Below are positions 41,295 through 50,177 of a stretch of DNA of 64,000 nucleotides, in pieces. Under the pieces are notes generated by a model. It was not told the DNA's origin. It made no database searches and worked only from the letters and a program-made list of their open reading frames with translations. The stretch is taken from NCBI RefSeq assembly GCF_029892105.1, contig NZ_JARZAJ010000003.1, forward strand, positions 124,001 through 188,000, in the 5' to 3' direction. Position 1 is the stretch's first letter, and every line of letters begins with the position of its first letter. A program made the position numbers and the translations under genes. The stretch is from Kitasatospora sp. GP82 (GTDB lineage Bacteria; Actinomycetota; Actinomycetes; Streptomycetales; Streptomycetaceae).

Positions 41295-42452
41295 ATGTCG
41301 AACGGGGTCAGCGTGCGGGGGACGGTCGCGGAGGGCTTCGAGGGGGTGCGGGAGGAGTTCTCCGCCGTACTCGCCGAGGAGCTTCACCAGCCGGGCGCCC
41401 AGCTCGCGGCATATCTGCACGGACGCCAGGTGGTCGATCTGTGGGCCGGGGACGGTCTGGCAGGCGATTCCCTGACCGGCGTCTTCTCCGTCACCAAGGG
41501 CGCGGCACACCTGGTCGTCGCCCTGCTCGTCCAGGACGGCGTTCTCGACCTGGACCGCGAGGTCTCCCACTACTGGCCTGAGTTCGCAGCCGAGGGCAAG
41601 GGGGCCCTCACCCTGCGGGAGCTCCTCGCGCACCGCTCCGGGGTGATCGGCGTGGAGGGCGGGTTCAGCCCGGAGGAACTGGCCGACGACCGCCTGCTCG
41701 CCGAACGGCTGGCGGGCCGGCGGCCGTACTGGGAGCCGGGGACGGCCTACGGCTACCACGGCCTGGTGATCGGCGCCCTCACCGGTGAGGTGGTCCGGCG
41801 CGCGACCGGGCGGTCGATCCAGGAGTGGTTCGAGCAGCGGATCAGGGCCCCGTACGGCCTGGACTTCTACCTCGGCCTGCCCGAGGCGCTCGAACCGCGC
41901 TATCTGGACGTCCAGCCGGCGCTGCCCACCCCGGAGCAGCTCGCCGAGTTCGAGGCGAGCAGGGCGACCCCGAACGCTCTGCGCACGGTCGCCTTCAACC
42001 TCAACGCCACCCCGCCGACCGACCTGGTGGAGTTCGCCAACTCCCGTGCGGTGCGGGCCCTCGGCCAGGCCTCGGCGGGCGGTGTGGCGAACGCGCGCGG
42101 TGTGGCGGCGATGTACGCGGCGGCCATCAGCGAGCTGGACGGCCGGGCCCCGCTGCTGCGGCCCGAGACCATCGCCGAGTTCGCCCACCTGCACACCAAG
42201 GGCCCCGACCTGGTCGTCACCGCGCAGGACCACTTCGGCCTCGGCTTCGAGATGCAGGGCGTGCGCTACCCCTTCCTCGGCCCGGACGCCTTCGGTCATG
42301 CCGGAGCCTCCGGCTCGCAGGCCTTCGCCGACCCGCGCAGCGGCGTCGCGTACGCCTACACCCGTCGCCGTTTCGCCTTCCCGCCGAGCGGCGGCTCGCC
42401 GGAGAACGACCGTCTGGCCGCCGCCGTCCTTCGGGCAGCCGACGGCCGGTGA
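41295..42452 (+). CDS. Serine hydrolase, beta-lactamase/EstB family
   Basis: 385-aa protein from ATG 41295 (GGAG). The nucleophile motif is Ser65-x-x-Lys68 in GVFSVTKGA. The second motif is YGYHG, and GHAGASGSQAFAD fills the KTG-like position. No signal peptide, so it acts inside the cell as an esterase or amidase rather than as a secreted beta-lactamase. Confidence 0.88.
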   Translation: MSNGVSVRGTVAEGFEGVREEFSAVLAEELHQPGAQLAAYLHGRQVVDLWAGDGLAGDSLTGVFSVTKGAAHLVVALLVQDGVLDLDREVSHYWPEFAAEGKGALTLRELLAHRSGVIGVEGGFSPEELADDRLLAERLAGRRPYWEPGTAYGYHGLVIGALTGEVVRRATGRSIQEWFEQRIRAPYGLDFYLGLPEALEPRYLDVQPALPTPEQLAEFEASRATPNALRTVAFNLNATPPTDLVEFANSRAVRALGQASAGGVANARGVAAMYAAAISELDGRAPLLRPETIAEFAHLHTKGPDLVVTAQDHFGLGFEMQGVRYPFLGPDAFGHAGASGSQAFADPRSGVAYAYTRRRFAFPPSGGSPENDRLAAAVLRAADGR

Positions 42453-42533
42453 GCCGACCGGCACATGCTGGGCGGCGCCCCTCGCCCGGCCACCGGCACC
42501 CACCGGGCCTGGAAATGATGCCCGGTCGGCCCG

Positions 42534-43334
42534 CTACCGGGACGCGGCCTCGGCCAGCAGCTCCTCCAGCCGCACCTTCGCGTAGTCGATGAACGGAACG
42601 CTCTCCATGAGCAGGCAGCGTGCCGATCCGATCGTACGGCTCCGGATCAGGCCGCTCTCGCCGAACTCCTCGCCGATGCGCGGGAAGTAGGTGTCGTTGT
42701 CATCCCCGACGTCGACCGCCTCCACCCAGAGCCGTTGCCGTTCGACCAGATAGGGAAAGCGTCGCAGCTTCTTCCGGTGGTTGGGGATCAGCGACTCGGC
42801 GTGGTGGAGGAAGGAGTTGCGGTTGTGGCCGACACCCAGCAGCAGGATGTGCCCGCCCAGCTCGTACATCTTCTCGAAGGGCGATCCCGTCCCGAGCGCG
42901 TACGCCAGGGGCTGATGGCCGGTGATCTCCCGTGCGCCGGCGCCCAGGGCCGCGACGGAGGCTTGCGGGTGACTGCTGCGCAACCGGTCGGGATCGGCCA
43001 GGACGGCGTTGGGGATCGCCCCCATCGCGGTCGGGAGCGCGTCGTGGAACACCGGCACACCCCGGCGGGCGGCCGTCACCTCCGGGTCGTCGAACTCGCG
43101 TGACCGCGGGCAGGGGTCGGCGACCTGGCCGGTGTAGGCCGGCACGACGATCGTCCCGGACTCGCCGACACAGCGCCGGAGTGCGCCCACCACGGTCTGC
43201 GCTCCGCCCTCCACCCTGCCGAAGGCCGACAGGGACGAATGCACCATCACGATCATGCCCTGGTGCACTCCGAGGGCCTCGAACTCCCGTTGGAGGAAGT
43301 CACGGTCTGTGGTCTTGCCGGATGCCGCCCGCAT
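42534..43334 (-). CDS. AAC(3)-type N-acetyltransferase, last gene of the halogenase operon
   Basis: 266-aa protein from ATG 43334 (GGAGAG). Signature IVMVHSSLSAFGRVEGGAQTVVGAL, then SGTIVVPAYTGQ, SSHPQASVAALG, and ILLLGVGHNRNSFLHHAE as in antibiotic N-acetyltransferases. These acetylate an amino group with acetyl-CoA. Its gene lies 35 bases behind the antiporter in the same direction, so a self-protection role towards an amine product of the cluster is a good guess. Confidence 0.85.
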   Translation of the reverse strand: MRAASGKTTDRDFLQREFEALGVHQGMIVMVHSSLSAFGRVEGGAQTVVGALRRCVGESGTIVVPAYTGQVADPCPRSREFDDPEVTAARRGVPVFHDALPTAMGAIPNAVLADPDRLRSSHPQASVAALGAGAREITGHQPLAYALGTGSPFEKMYELGGHILLLGVGHNRNSFLHHAESLIPNHRKKLRRFPYLVERQRLWVEAVDVGDDNDTYFPRIGEEFGESGLIRSRTIGSARCLLMESVPFIDYAKVRLEELLAEAASR

Positions 43335-43369
43335 GCTCTCCTACGCCTTCCTCCTGGATTCCGATCACG

Positions 43370-44725
43370 CTATCGGCTGACGACCGCGTCCGGCTTGCCC
43401 GCACCGACCGGTCGCTCCGTCTTCATCACCTCGGGGACGGCGACCTGCTCGTCCGACGCCACGGTCCGGTCGTGGAGAGCGGGGGCTCCCGGATCGGCAC
43501 GTTGCACGCCCTGGCGGGGAAGAACGAACCCGGCCATGCCGGTGGTGATGATGGCCATGCACACCATCATGGTGAACATCTGGGTGTCGAGTACGCCCAG
43601 GCTCATACCGGCGTTGAGAATGATGAGTTCCGTGAGTCCGCGCGTGTTCATCAGGAAGCCCAGGAGCGACGAGTCGCGCCAGGACATGCCCGACACACGT
43701 GCGGCCCCGACCGTCCCGGCCAGTTTCCCGAAGCAGGCGACGGCCACGATGGCCACCAGCTCCACCAGGCCGGTGCCGCCGAGTCTGGTGACGTCGACGG
43801 AGAGGCCGGTCGTGATGAAGAAGACCGGCATCAGCAGGTCGGTGACGTGCTTGACCGGTACGGCCACCCGGGCGTACAGGAGCTCTTTGGGACCGCGCGG
43901 CGTGATCAGCCCGAAGGCGAACGCACCGAAGATCGCGTCGAGACCGATCCGGTTCGTCGTGTAGCCCGCGGCGAAGACCCCTGCCGCGATGAGCGGCAGG
44001 AGGTACGGGGAGACGGTGCCGTTGCGCGTCATCCGGGCGGTCAGAACCCGCAGGAGGGGACGTACGACGAAGGCGAGCACCGCGGCGAACAGGAGGGAGT
44101 AGCCGAGTACCGAGACCAGTTGGCCGGTGCCTGCCGATGCCGCCACCACCGATACGAACGCGAGCATGCACCAGGCGAGGAGGTCACCGACGGCGGCGCT
44201 CGCCAGTGCCAGGACTCCCACCGTCGTCGTCTGGAGGTTGTGGTCGACGATGATGCGGGCGAGTACCGGGAATGCGGTGATCGCCATGGCGGTGCCCACG
44301 AAGAGCACGAACGCCGTCCGGGAGATGTGGTGCTGCCCGACGAGGTCGTGGTGGGTGAAGAGCCAGGTCGCCAGTACGGCGCCGACGCCGAAGGGAACCG
44401 TGATCGCCGAGAGCGAGACTCCCAGTACCTCCGTGCGCCTGGTGCGGATCTGTCCCAGGTCAGCCTCCCAGCCGATGAGGAACATGAAGAGCAGGATGCC
44501 CACCTGGGCGACGGCGGACAGGTCCGCGCGCGCCTCCTGCGGGAACAGCCGATCCGGGAGGTGCCAGGGAAGCAGCCCGAGGAGGCTGGGCCCCAGCGCG
44601 ATACCCGCGAGGATCTCGGCGATCACCGCAGGCTGCCGCAGTCGGCGCAGCAGCGGTTTCAGGAGTGCTCCGACCACGAGGATGAGCGCGAGGTCGGCGA
44701 GGATGAGAGCGGATTTGTGGGCCAT
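43370..44725 (-). CDS. Cation/proton antiporter (CPA2 family)
   Basis: 451-aa membrane protein from ATG 44725 (GGGGGAAAG). Twelve or so helices with QPAVIAEILAGIALGPSLLG near the start, TAMAITAFPVLARII and the ASAAVGDLLAW motif carrying the ion-binding Asp, and FFITTGLSVDV. The soluble C-terminal tail is short. It is in line with the halogenase operon; whether it serves export or halide/pH balance there is unknown. Confidence 0.9.
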   Translation of the reverse strand: MAHKSALILADLALILVVGALLKPLLRRLRQPAVIAEILAGIALGPSLLGLLPWHLPDRLFPQEARADLSAVAQVGILLFMFLIGWEADLGQIRTRRTEVLGVSLSAITVPFGVGAVLATWLFTHHDLVGQHHISRTAFVLFVGTAMAITAFPVLARIIVDHNLQTTTVGVLALASAAVGDLLAWCMLAFVSVVAASAGTGQLVSVLGYSLLFAAVLAFVVRPLLRVLTARMTRNGTVSPYLLPLIAAGVFAAGYTTNRIGLDAIFGAFAFGLITPRGPKELLYARVAVPVKHVTDLLMPVFFITTGLSVDVTRLGGTGLVELVAIVAVACFGKLAGTVGAARVSGMSWRDSSLLGFLMNTRGLTELIILNAGMSLGVLDTQMFTMMVCMAIITTGMAGFVLPRQGVQRADPGAPALHDRTVASDEQVAVPEVMKTERPVGAGKPDAVVSR

Positions 44726-44777
44726 GGCTTTCCCCCGAAGAGGTGGTCGTGGTTCGGCTTCTTTGGGGATCGGTGTG

Positions 44778-46310
44778 TCAACTCTTGGTGATGTTCGGGT
44801 AGTCGGGCAGGCCATTCCACTTGAACTGCACCGACACCCCCCTGCCCCGGCCGCCGGCGTTGATGTAGTCCCACAGTGGGATCACCGGCAGGTCCCGCAG
44901 CAGGACGGCCTGGGCCGCCTTGGTCAGCCGGTGCGACGTTTCTACGTCCACGGCCTGCTTGGCTTCAGCCAGCCTCGCCTCGAACTGCGTGCTGTGGTAG
45001 CCGACTTCGTTGGCACCTGCGCCCTTGGCGAAGAGGGGCTCCAGGAATCCGATCAGCGAAGGGTAGTCGCCCCTCCAGCCGGTGCGGAATGCCGATGTGA
45101 TCGTCCTGTTCGCGATGCCGTCGCGAACCTGCTTGAAAGTGGGGAAGGTCGTGGTGGTCACCTCGATCCCCAGAGTGCCGCCGACCTGCTCGGCCAAGGC
45201 GTCGATCCACAGGTCGTGGCCGCCGTCCTCGTTGTAGGTGATCTCGAACGGACCGCGCCACGGCGCGATCGCTTCGGCCTCGGCCCACAGGGACTTCGCC
45301 ACGGCGGCGTCGAACCGGAGCACGTCGTTCCCCGGCAGGTCCGCGTCGAACCCCGGCAGGGTCCGCGCCGTGAAGTCCACCGCGGGCCGCTTGGTCGAAT
45401 GGAACACCTGCTCGGTGATGTACGGCCGGTCGATGGCCCTGGAGATCGCCGCGCGGCGCAGCCTGCCCTCCGCACCGCCGAAGTTCGGCAGGTCGTACGG
45501 GATGGCGAGGGCCTTGTTGAGGGCGATCGGCTGGTCGATCGCCCGGTTGCCCAGGTCGCGGTGGTAGGAGGTCAGTTCACTGTCCGGGACGCTGTCGAGG
45601 ACGTCGAGACGGCCGGCCAGCAAGTCCCGGTAGGCGTCTTCGAGGCTGCGGTAGAAGACGACCGAGATCCCGTCGTTCCGCGGCCTGTCGGGGCCCCTGT
45701 AGTCGGCGTTGGGCACCAGGTCGAGCTGCACGTCGTGCTGCCAGGCCGCTTCGCCGGCCAGCCGGTAGGGGCCGTTGCCGACCGGGTGCTCGCCGAACTT
45801 CCGGACGCCGGCCTCGAAGAAGACCCGCGGCAGCGGCTTGAACGGGGTGAAGCCCAGGCTGAGCATGAAGTCGATGTTCGCCTGCTTGAGCCTGACGGTG
45901 AAGGTGTGGTCGTCCTCGACCTTCAGGCCGGACATGGTCCGCGCCCGGGGGGTCTCGGCCGCCACGGCGTCGTAGCCCTCGATCGGTGAGAAGAAGCTCC
46001 GCTGCAACTGGCCGTTGGTGGACAGCGCCCCGAAGTTCCAGGCGTCGACATAGCTGCTCGCCGTGACCGGCGTTCCGTCCGTGAAGGTCCAATCCTTCCG
46101 GATGGTGATCGTGTAGTTCCTGTTGTCCTCCGTGCGGAGCGTATCGACCATGGCGGGGCGGAGCCCGCCGTCGACTCCGTAGTCGTACAGACCGGTGAAC
46201 AGCAGGTCGACGATGCGGTTGCCGTAACCCTCGATGGTGTTCGTCGGCACCAGCCCGTTCTGGGGTTCGCCGCCGTTCACCCTGATCACGCGTGACCCGT
46301 TCGCGGTCAT
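44778..46310 (-). CDS. Oligopeptide ABC-type binding protein without signal peptide
   Basis: 510-aa SBP_bac_5 protein. It begins TANGSRVIRVNGGEPQNGL, the usual first strand of mature DppA/OppA proteins, followed by VDLLFTGLYDYGVDGGLRP, YTITIRKDWTFTDGTPVTA and GNGPYRLAGEAA. Normal members carry a lipoprotein signal with a lipobox Cys; here the ATG overlaps the MFS stop (ATGA) and no hydrophobic leader exists in the frame above. It must be cytoplasmic unless exported unusually. No ABC permease genes are nearby. It may bind the peptide product inside the cell and hand it to the exporter. Confidence 0.85.
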   Translation of the reverse strand: MTANGSRVIRVNGGEPQNGLVPTNTIEGYGNRIVDLLFTGLYDYGVDGGLRPAMVDTLRTEDNRNYTITIRKDWTFTDGTPVTASSYVDAWNFGALSTNGQLQRSFFSPIEGYDAVAAETPRARTMSGLKVEDDHTFTVRLKQANIDFMLSLGFTPFKPLPRVFFEAGVRKFGEHPVGNGPYRLAGEAAWQHDVQLDLVPNADYRGPDRPRNDGISVVFYRSLEDAYRDLLAGRLDVLDSVPDSELTSYHRDLGNRAIDQPIALNKALAIPYDLPNFGGAEGRLRRAAISRAIDRPYITEQVFHSTKRPAVDFTARTLPGFDADLPGNDVLRFDAAVAKSLWAEAEAIAPWRGPFEITYNEDGGHDLWIDALAEQVGGTLGIEVTTTTFPTFKQVRDGIANRTITSAFRTGWRGDYPSLIGFLEPLFAKGAGANEVGYHSTQFEARLAEAKQAVDVETSHRLTKAAQAVLLRDLPVIPLWDYINAGGRGRGVSVQFKWNGLPDYPNITKS

Positions 46311-47554
46311 CGGGTCCTTCCCTGCTGTCGGATCGGGATCCAGCGAGGCGGAGCAGCCGGCTTCGCCTTCTGCGGGATCACCCCGGCCACCAGGCTGGCC
46401 AACCCCGCGAGGACGAACCCGTACTGGACCTTGTCCACGGGGACCAGGCCGGCCAGGGCGAGTCCGAGCGAGGCCAGGGCGATCTTGAGGCCCGCCATCG
46501 TCACGAACACGGACGCCCGAAGCTCCTCGGGGGATGCCTCCCGCCGCACGGCGAAGGCGGCGGTGTTCAGGACCGACTGACAGCCGCCCACCACCAGGAA
46601 GGCGAGACCCGTCAGCCACACGTCGGACACCGCAGGCACGATGATGAATATTCCGCTGACGACCGCACACCACTTGGCCGTCGCCATCACATCGAACGCC
46701 AGGGGGCGGAAGATGAAGTAGACGGCCGTGGCGAGGGAGCCCAGCCCCATGACGGCGATGAGGATCGGTCCGACGGAGGCGGACAGACCCGCACTGCGCG
46801 CGAAGGTCGTCGCCAGCACGATGAGACTTCCCAGTCCCACGGCGTTGCCGTAGGTGATGATGGTGATGTCCCGGAGGGGTTTGATCCTTCCCATCGCGAG
46901 CAGCACGTTCTTGATGGACGCCCGCTGCCTCGCGGCGCTTGCCGCGCGCTCCAGCGGCAGGAAGGCGACGGATACGGCCGCCACGGCGGCCAGAGCGCAC
47001 AGGACGAAGACGGTCGCCAGTGGTGAGACCGCCGCGGCGATGGCTCCGACCAGCGAGTTCCCCGCGCTGTTGCTGATCGCGTAGGTCAGCGAGTCGGCGG
47101 ACTGGGCCCGGCGCTGGACGGACTGCTTCTCGGAGACGAGTGAGCCGAGGTGACTGCTCAGACCACCGGTGAAGAGCGGTCCGAGGAACCCCGACACCAC
47201 GAGGGCGACGGCCGCGGGCAGCAGGCTTCCCTGCCGGATGAGGACACCCGCGGCGAAGAAGAGGACGGCATAGAGCGCGAAGGCGCCGCAGAGCGCGGCC
47301 TTGGGGGAGGGAACCAGGGACATCACCCGCGCCGACAGGGGGCCCAGCATATGGGGAATCGTGCTGCAGGCCGCCAGGACCGCCGCGTACTCGGCGGTGT
47401 CCGGGTGAGCGGAGTTCGCGGTGCTCAGGACCAGCAGGACGATCGCGGCCGCCGAACCCGCGTCGGCCGTTCGGATCGCGATGGCGGCGCTGTAGTAGGG
47501 CACCGCTGCTCGTCGTCGTCGCTCGACGGTCTGCCTCTGAAGAGTCTGCGTCAT
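46307..47554 (-). CDS. MFS exporter of the halogenase operon
   Basis: 415-aa transporter from ATG 47554 with about twelve helices, including YYSAAIAIRTADAGSAAAIVLLVL at the start, GGLSSHLGSLVSEKQSVQRR between the halves, and a basic cytoplasmic C-terminus. It is of the drug-efflux class and probably exports the product of the upstream enzymes. Overlaps the binding-protein gene by 4 bases. Confidence 0.85.
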   Translation of the reverse strand: MTQTLQRQTVERRRRAAVPYYSAAIAIRTADAGSAAAIVLLVLSTANSAHPDTAEYAAVLAACSTIPHMLGPLSARVMSLVPSPKAALCGAFALYAVLFFAAGVLIRQGSLLPAAVALVVSGFLGPLFTGGLSSHLGSLVSEKQSVQRRAQSADSLTYAISNSAGNSLVGAIAAAVSPLATVFVLCALAAVAAVSVAFLPLERAASAARQRASIKNVLLAMGRIKPLRDITIITYGNAVGLGSLIVLATTFARSAGLSASVGPILIAVMGLGSLATAVYFIFRPLAFDVMATAKWCAVVSGIFIIVPAVSDVWLTGLAFLVVGGCQSVLNTAAFAVRREASPEELRASVFVTMAGLKIALASLGLALAGLVPVDKVQYGFVLAGLASLVAGVIPQKAKPAAPPRWIPIRQQGRTR

Positions 47555-47606
47555 ACCGCATGCCTTCCTTGTGCTCGGATGCGATTCGGTTCAGTTCCGA
47601 ACGGTG

Positions 47607-47655
47607 GGCACCGCTCCCGGATATCCGCTGTGATCCCCGCAGCGGGAGCGGTGCC
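47607..47655 (-). repeat. 13-bp inverted repeat inside the operon
   Basis: GGCACCGCTCCCG (47607-47619) pairs exactly with CGGGAGCGGTGCC (47643-47655), with a 23-base loop, in the 152-base gap between the second ATP-grasp gene and the MFS gene. It could weaken or regulate transcription of the transport half of the operon. Confidence 0.65.
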
Positions 47656-47706
47656 GCTGTCCGACCTCGGATCCGCCGGCGGGGTGCGGCGGATTCGGCT
47701 CGCCTC

Positions 47707-48966
47707 TCAGCCGACCGGGCCGTTCTCGGCGACCAGGCGGTTCATCGAGCACCACTCACCGATCTCGTCGAAGGTCTTCGTGGCAGTGCGCTCGTCGGGG
47801 GTCTCGACGATGAACCGCTGGATGGCGTCCACGCTCGACTTGGGGCCGTCGTAGGACTGGCCCATCCTTCCGAGCACGTCGTAGCGGACGACTCCGGCCA
47901 GGTCGCACCGGGCGGGCAGGGCGAGCAGCTTGCCCTTCGGGGCGGTCTCCAGGTACCACCCGAACCGCCTGGCGCCGTCGAGCTCCCCGAGCCGTGCCAG
48001 CACCTCCTCCTCCAGACCGCACTGCAGGAGTGCGTGCGCCTCGAAGAGATCCACACCGGTTGCCAGCTCGTAGCAGGGGCCGACGCCGGCTCCGCCGCCG
48101 CGGCTCGCCACCTCGCAGAAGTACACCCGGCCGTCGTCCGTCACGAAGAACTCGGCGTGGAACGCACTTCCTCCCGTGTCCGGCAGCGCCCTGACGACGC
48201 GCTCGACGCTGTCCGTCAGCAGCTCGAAGACCTCCGAGCCCGCCTCGACCATGGTCGACGTCAGCGCCCGGGAGTCCTGGTAACCCAGAGTGCTTCCACC
48301 GTATTTGGAGACCGTGACGCCGTACACCTCGTTCGCCTTGGTGAGGCCGTCGACATGGAACATGTCGCCGTCGACGAACCTCTGCACCAGCACCGGTGCC
48401 GCGAAGGTCACCTGATGCTCCCTCAGCCAGCGGTCGGCGTCGGCCCGGTCCCGCAGGACGAAGGTGTTGGTCGATCCGGCACCGTCCACCGGCTTGACGA
48501 CCAGGGGCAGTTCCAGGTCGCGGATGGCGGTCATCACCTCGAAGGACGATGCGGCCACCACGAACTCCGGCACCGGGACGCTGCCCATGACCGCCTGGTA
48601 CATCCGGGGCTTGATCCGGTAGGCCAGAGCCGAGTCCAGTCGCTGACCGGTCTCGACGCCGAGCAGCTCGCGGAGTTGGGCGGCGAAGATGAGGCCCTTC
48701 TCGTCCAGGCACACGACGTGCCGGATGCCGAACCTCTCGTGCCAGGCCTGCGCCTGTTCGACGGTGGCGTAGTCGTCGTAGAGGTTCTCGACCCACCGCC
48801 ACTCCTCGACGCTGCCGACGCTCTCCAGGAAACTCGGGTAGTTCAGCTGGTTCGTCGCGTTCCTGGAGGCGATCAGTACGACCCGGAAGCGGTCCGACAG
48901 CCACTGCACCAGTGGGATGGCGCTCAGGTCGAACGGGGTGAGAACCAGTACCGTTTCCTGTGTCAT
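47707..48966 (-). CDS. ATP-grasp ligase 2
   Basis: 419-aa protein, overlapping the first ligase gene (ATGA). The ATP-grasp parts are LPLVVKPVDGAGSTNTFVL (ATP-binding Lys and Gly loop), APVLVQRFVDGDMFHVDGL, and VYFCEVASRGGGAGVG carrying the metal-binding Glu. The N-terminal 100 residues are a Rossmann-like substrate domain. The family joins a carboxylate to an amine using ATP; the substrates are probably amino acids made by the upstream enzymes. Confidence 0.88.
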   Translation of the reverse strand: MTQETVLVLTPFDLSAIPLVQWLSDRFRVVLIASRNATNQLNYPSFLESVGSVEEWRWVENLYDDYATVEQAQAWHERFGIRHVVCLDEKGLIFAAQLRELLGVETGQRLDSALAYRIKPRMYQAVMGSVPVPEFVVAASSFEVMTAIRDLELPLVVKPVDGAGSTNTFVLRDRADADRWLREHQVTFAAPVLVQRFVDGDMFHVDGLTKANEVYGVTVSKYGGSTLGYQDSRALTSTMVEAGSEVFELLTDSVERVVRALPDTGGSAFHAEFFVTDDGRVYFCEVASRGGGAGVGPCYELATGVDLFEAHALLQCGLEEEVLARLGELDGARRFGWYLETAPKGKLLALPARCDLAGVVRYDVLGRMGQSYDGPKSSVDAIQRFIVETPDERTATKTFDEIGEWCSMNRLVAENGPVG

Positions 48967-50177
48967 CGGGCCACCGCCGTCGCGAAACGGGAGACGGCGT
49001 CGCTCATCATCGCGTCGAGCTCCGACTCCGAGCCGCTTCGGACCAGTACGAAGCCGTCGAGGTCGACCGAGGAGATCTGCTGCCCCGCCTGCGCCGATCT
49101 GCGCAGCATCCGTTCGCCGACCCAGCTGGCCTCGGGGATGATCGACTTCACAACGCCGGGGTCGCACGCCGTGGGGACGCCGATCCACCCCACCAGGTCA
49201 CGGCCGGGCTCGGTGACGGCGGGCGCCGGGACAGGGCCGCCGAACGTGGCCGCCAGCAGCAGCTCGAAGGTGTTGACGCCGAAGTACGCGTCCACCTGGT
49301 CGACGATCCCGAGCCCGCCGGGCCGAGCGGCCACCTCGCACAGCACCAGGCCGTCCGGCGAGTCGAACACCTCGCAGTGGAAGTAGCTGTGGACACCCTC
49401 GACGAGCAGCCCCAGCTCCCGCAGCACGGCAGTGGTGAACTCGCTCATCCTGCGGGCCTGTGCGGACTCCTGACCGATCATCCTGGTCGACACGGGAGTC
49501 GAGAACTCCAGGATGTCGGATCCGTACCTGCTGACGGTGTGCAGATGCACCCGTCCGTCCAGGACGAGACCGTCCACATGGTAGAGATCGCCCGCTACGA
49601 ACTCCTCCGCCTCCAGGTGCGCGGGGGTGTAGAAGTTGGCCCGCAGGCCGGCCCGCAGCAGTTCCTGCAGGCCGGACTCGTCGCGGACGACCTGCGCGCC
49701 CACCGAGCCGCCGCCCATCCTCGGCTTGACGACGAACGGGAACCCGAACTCGGCGGCGGCGCTGCGCACATCGAGGCCGGTGTCGACCGTCGTGAACCGC
49801 GGGACGCGGATTCCCGCCGCTCGCAGCCGCTCCTTCATCAGGACCTTGTCACGGAAGAGCAGCGCCGTCTCGGACTTCAGCCCCGGTATCCCGTACCTGC
49901 TGCGCAGTTGCGCGGCCCGCAGCATGTCCACCTCGGAGAGGGCGATGATCCCCCTGCAGTCCGTGGACTCGACGATCCGTGCCGCGTCGTACTCGACGAG
50001 GTTGTTGACGTCGTAGTTCTCGTACACCGAGATCCGCTCCGGGCTGACGCCGCCGGAGGTGCTCCGTACCTGGCTCTTGGTCTCGTGGCACAGCAGCCAC
50101 ATGTCGAGGCTCTCGGCGATGCTCGTGTACGCGAACTGGGTCAGGGGGTGCCGGCACAGGGCGATTCCGGTGCCCAT
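48963..50177 (-). CDS. ATP-grasp ligase 1
   Basis: 404-aa protein whose ATG overlaps the stop of the dehydrogenase gene (TGATG). FPFVVKPRMGGGSVGAQVV, HLEAEEFVAGDLYHVDGLVL and LVLCEVAARPGGLGIVDQV are the ATP-grasp blocks. It is similar to ligase 2 in layout but clearly diverged. Two ligases suggest that at least two amide bonds, or one bond plus a carboxylate activation, are made. Confidence 0.88.
   Translation of the reverse strand: MGTGIALCRHPLTQFAYTSIAESLDMWLLCHETKSQVRSTSGGVSPERISVYENYDVNNLVEYDAARIVESTDCRGIIALSEVDMLRAAQLRSRYGIPGLKSETALLFRDKVLMKERLRAAGIRVPRFTTVDTGLDVRSAAAEFGFPFVVKPRMGGGSVGAQVVRDESGLQELLRAGLRANFYTPAHLEAEEFVAGDLYHVDGLVLDGRVHLHTVSRYGSDILEFSTPVSTRMIGQESAQARRMSEFTTAVLRELGLLVEGVHSYFHCEVFDSPDGLVLCEVAARPGGLGIVDQVDAYFGVNTFELLLAATFGGPVPAPAVTEPGRDLVGWIGVPTACDPGVVKSIIPEASWVGERMLRRSAQAGQQISSVDLDGFVLVRSGSESELDAMMSDAVSRFATAVAR

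Noticed and set aside
44778..47561. A single 927-codon frame covering the binding protein and the MFS region
   Set aside because: Only the last 510 codons are protein-like. The upper part is the out-of-phase reading of the MFS gene, whose own frame has clear membrane helices.
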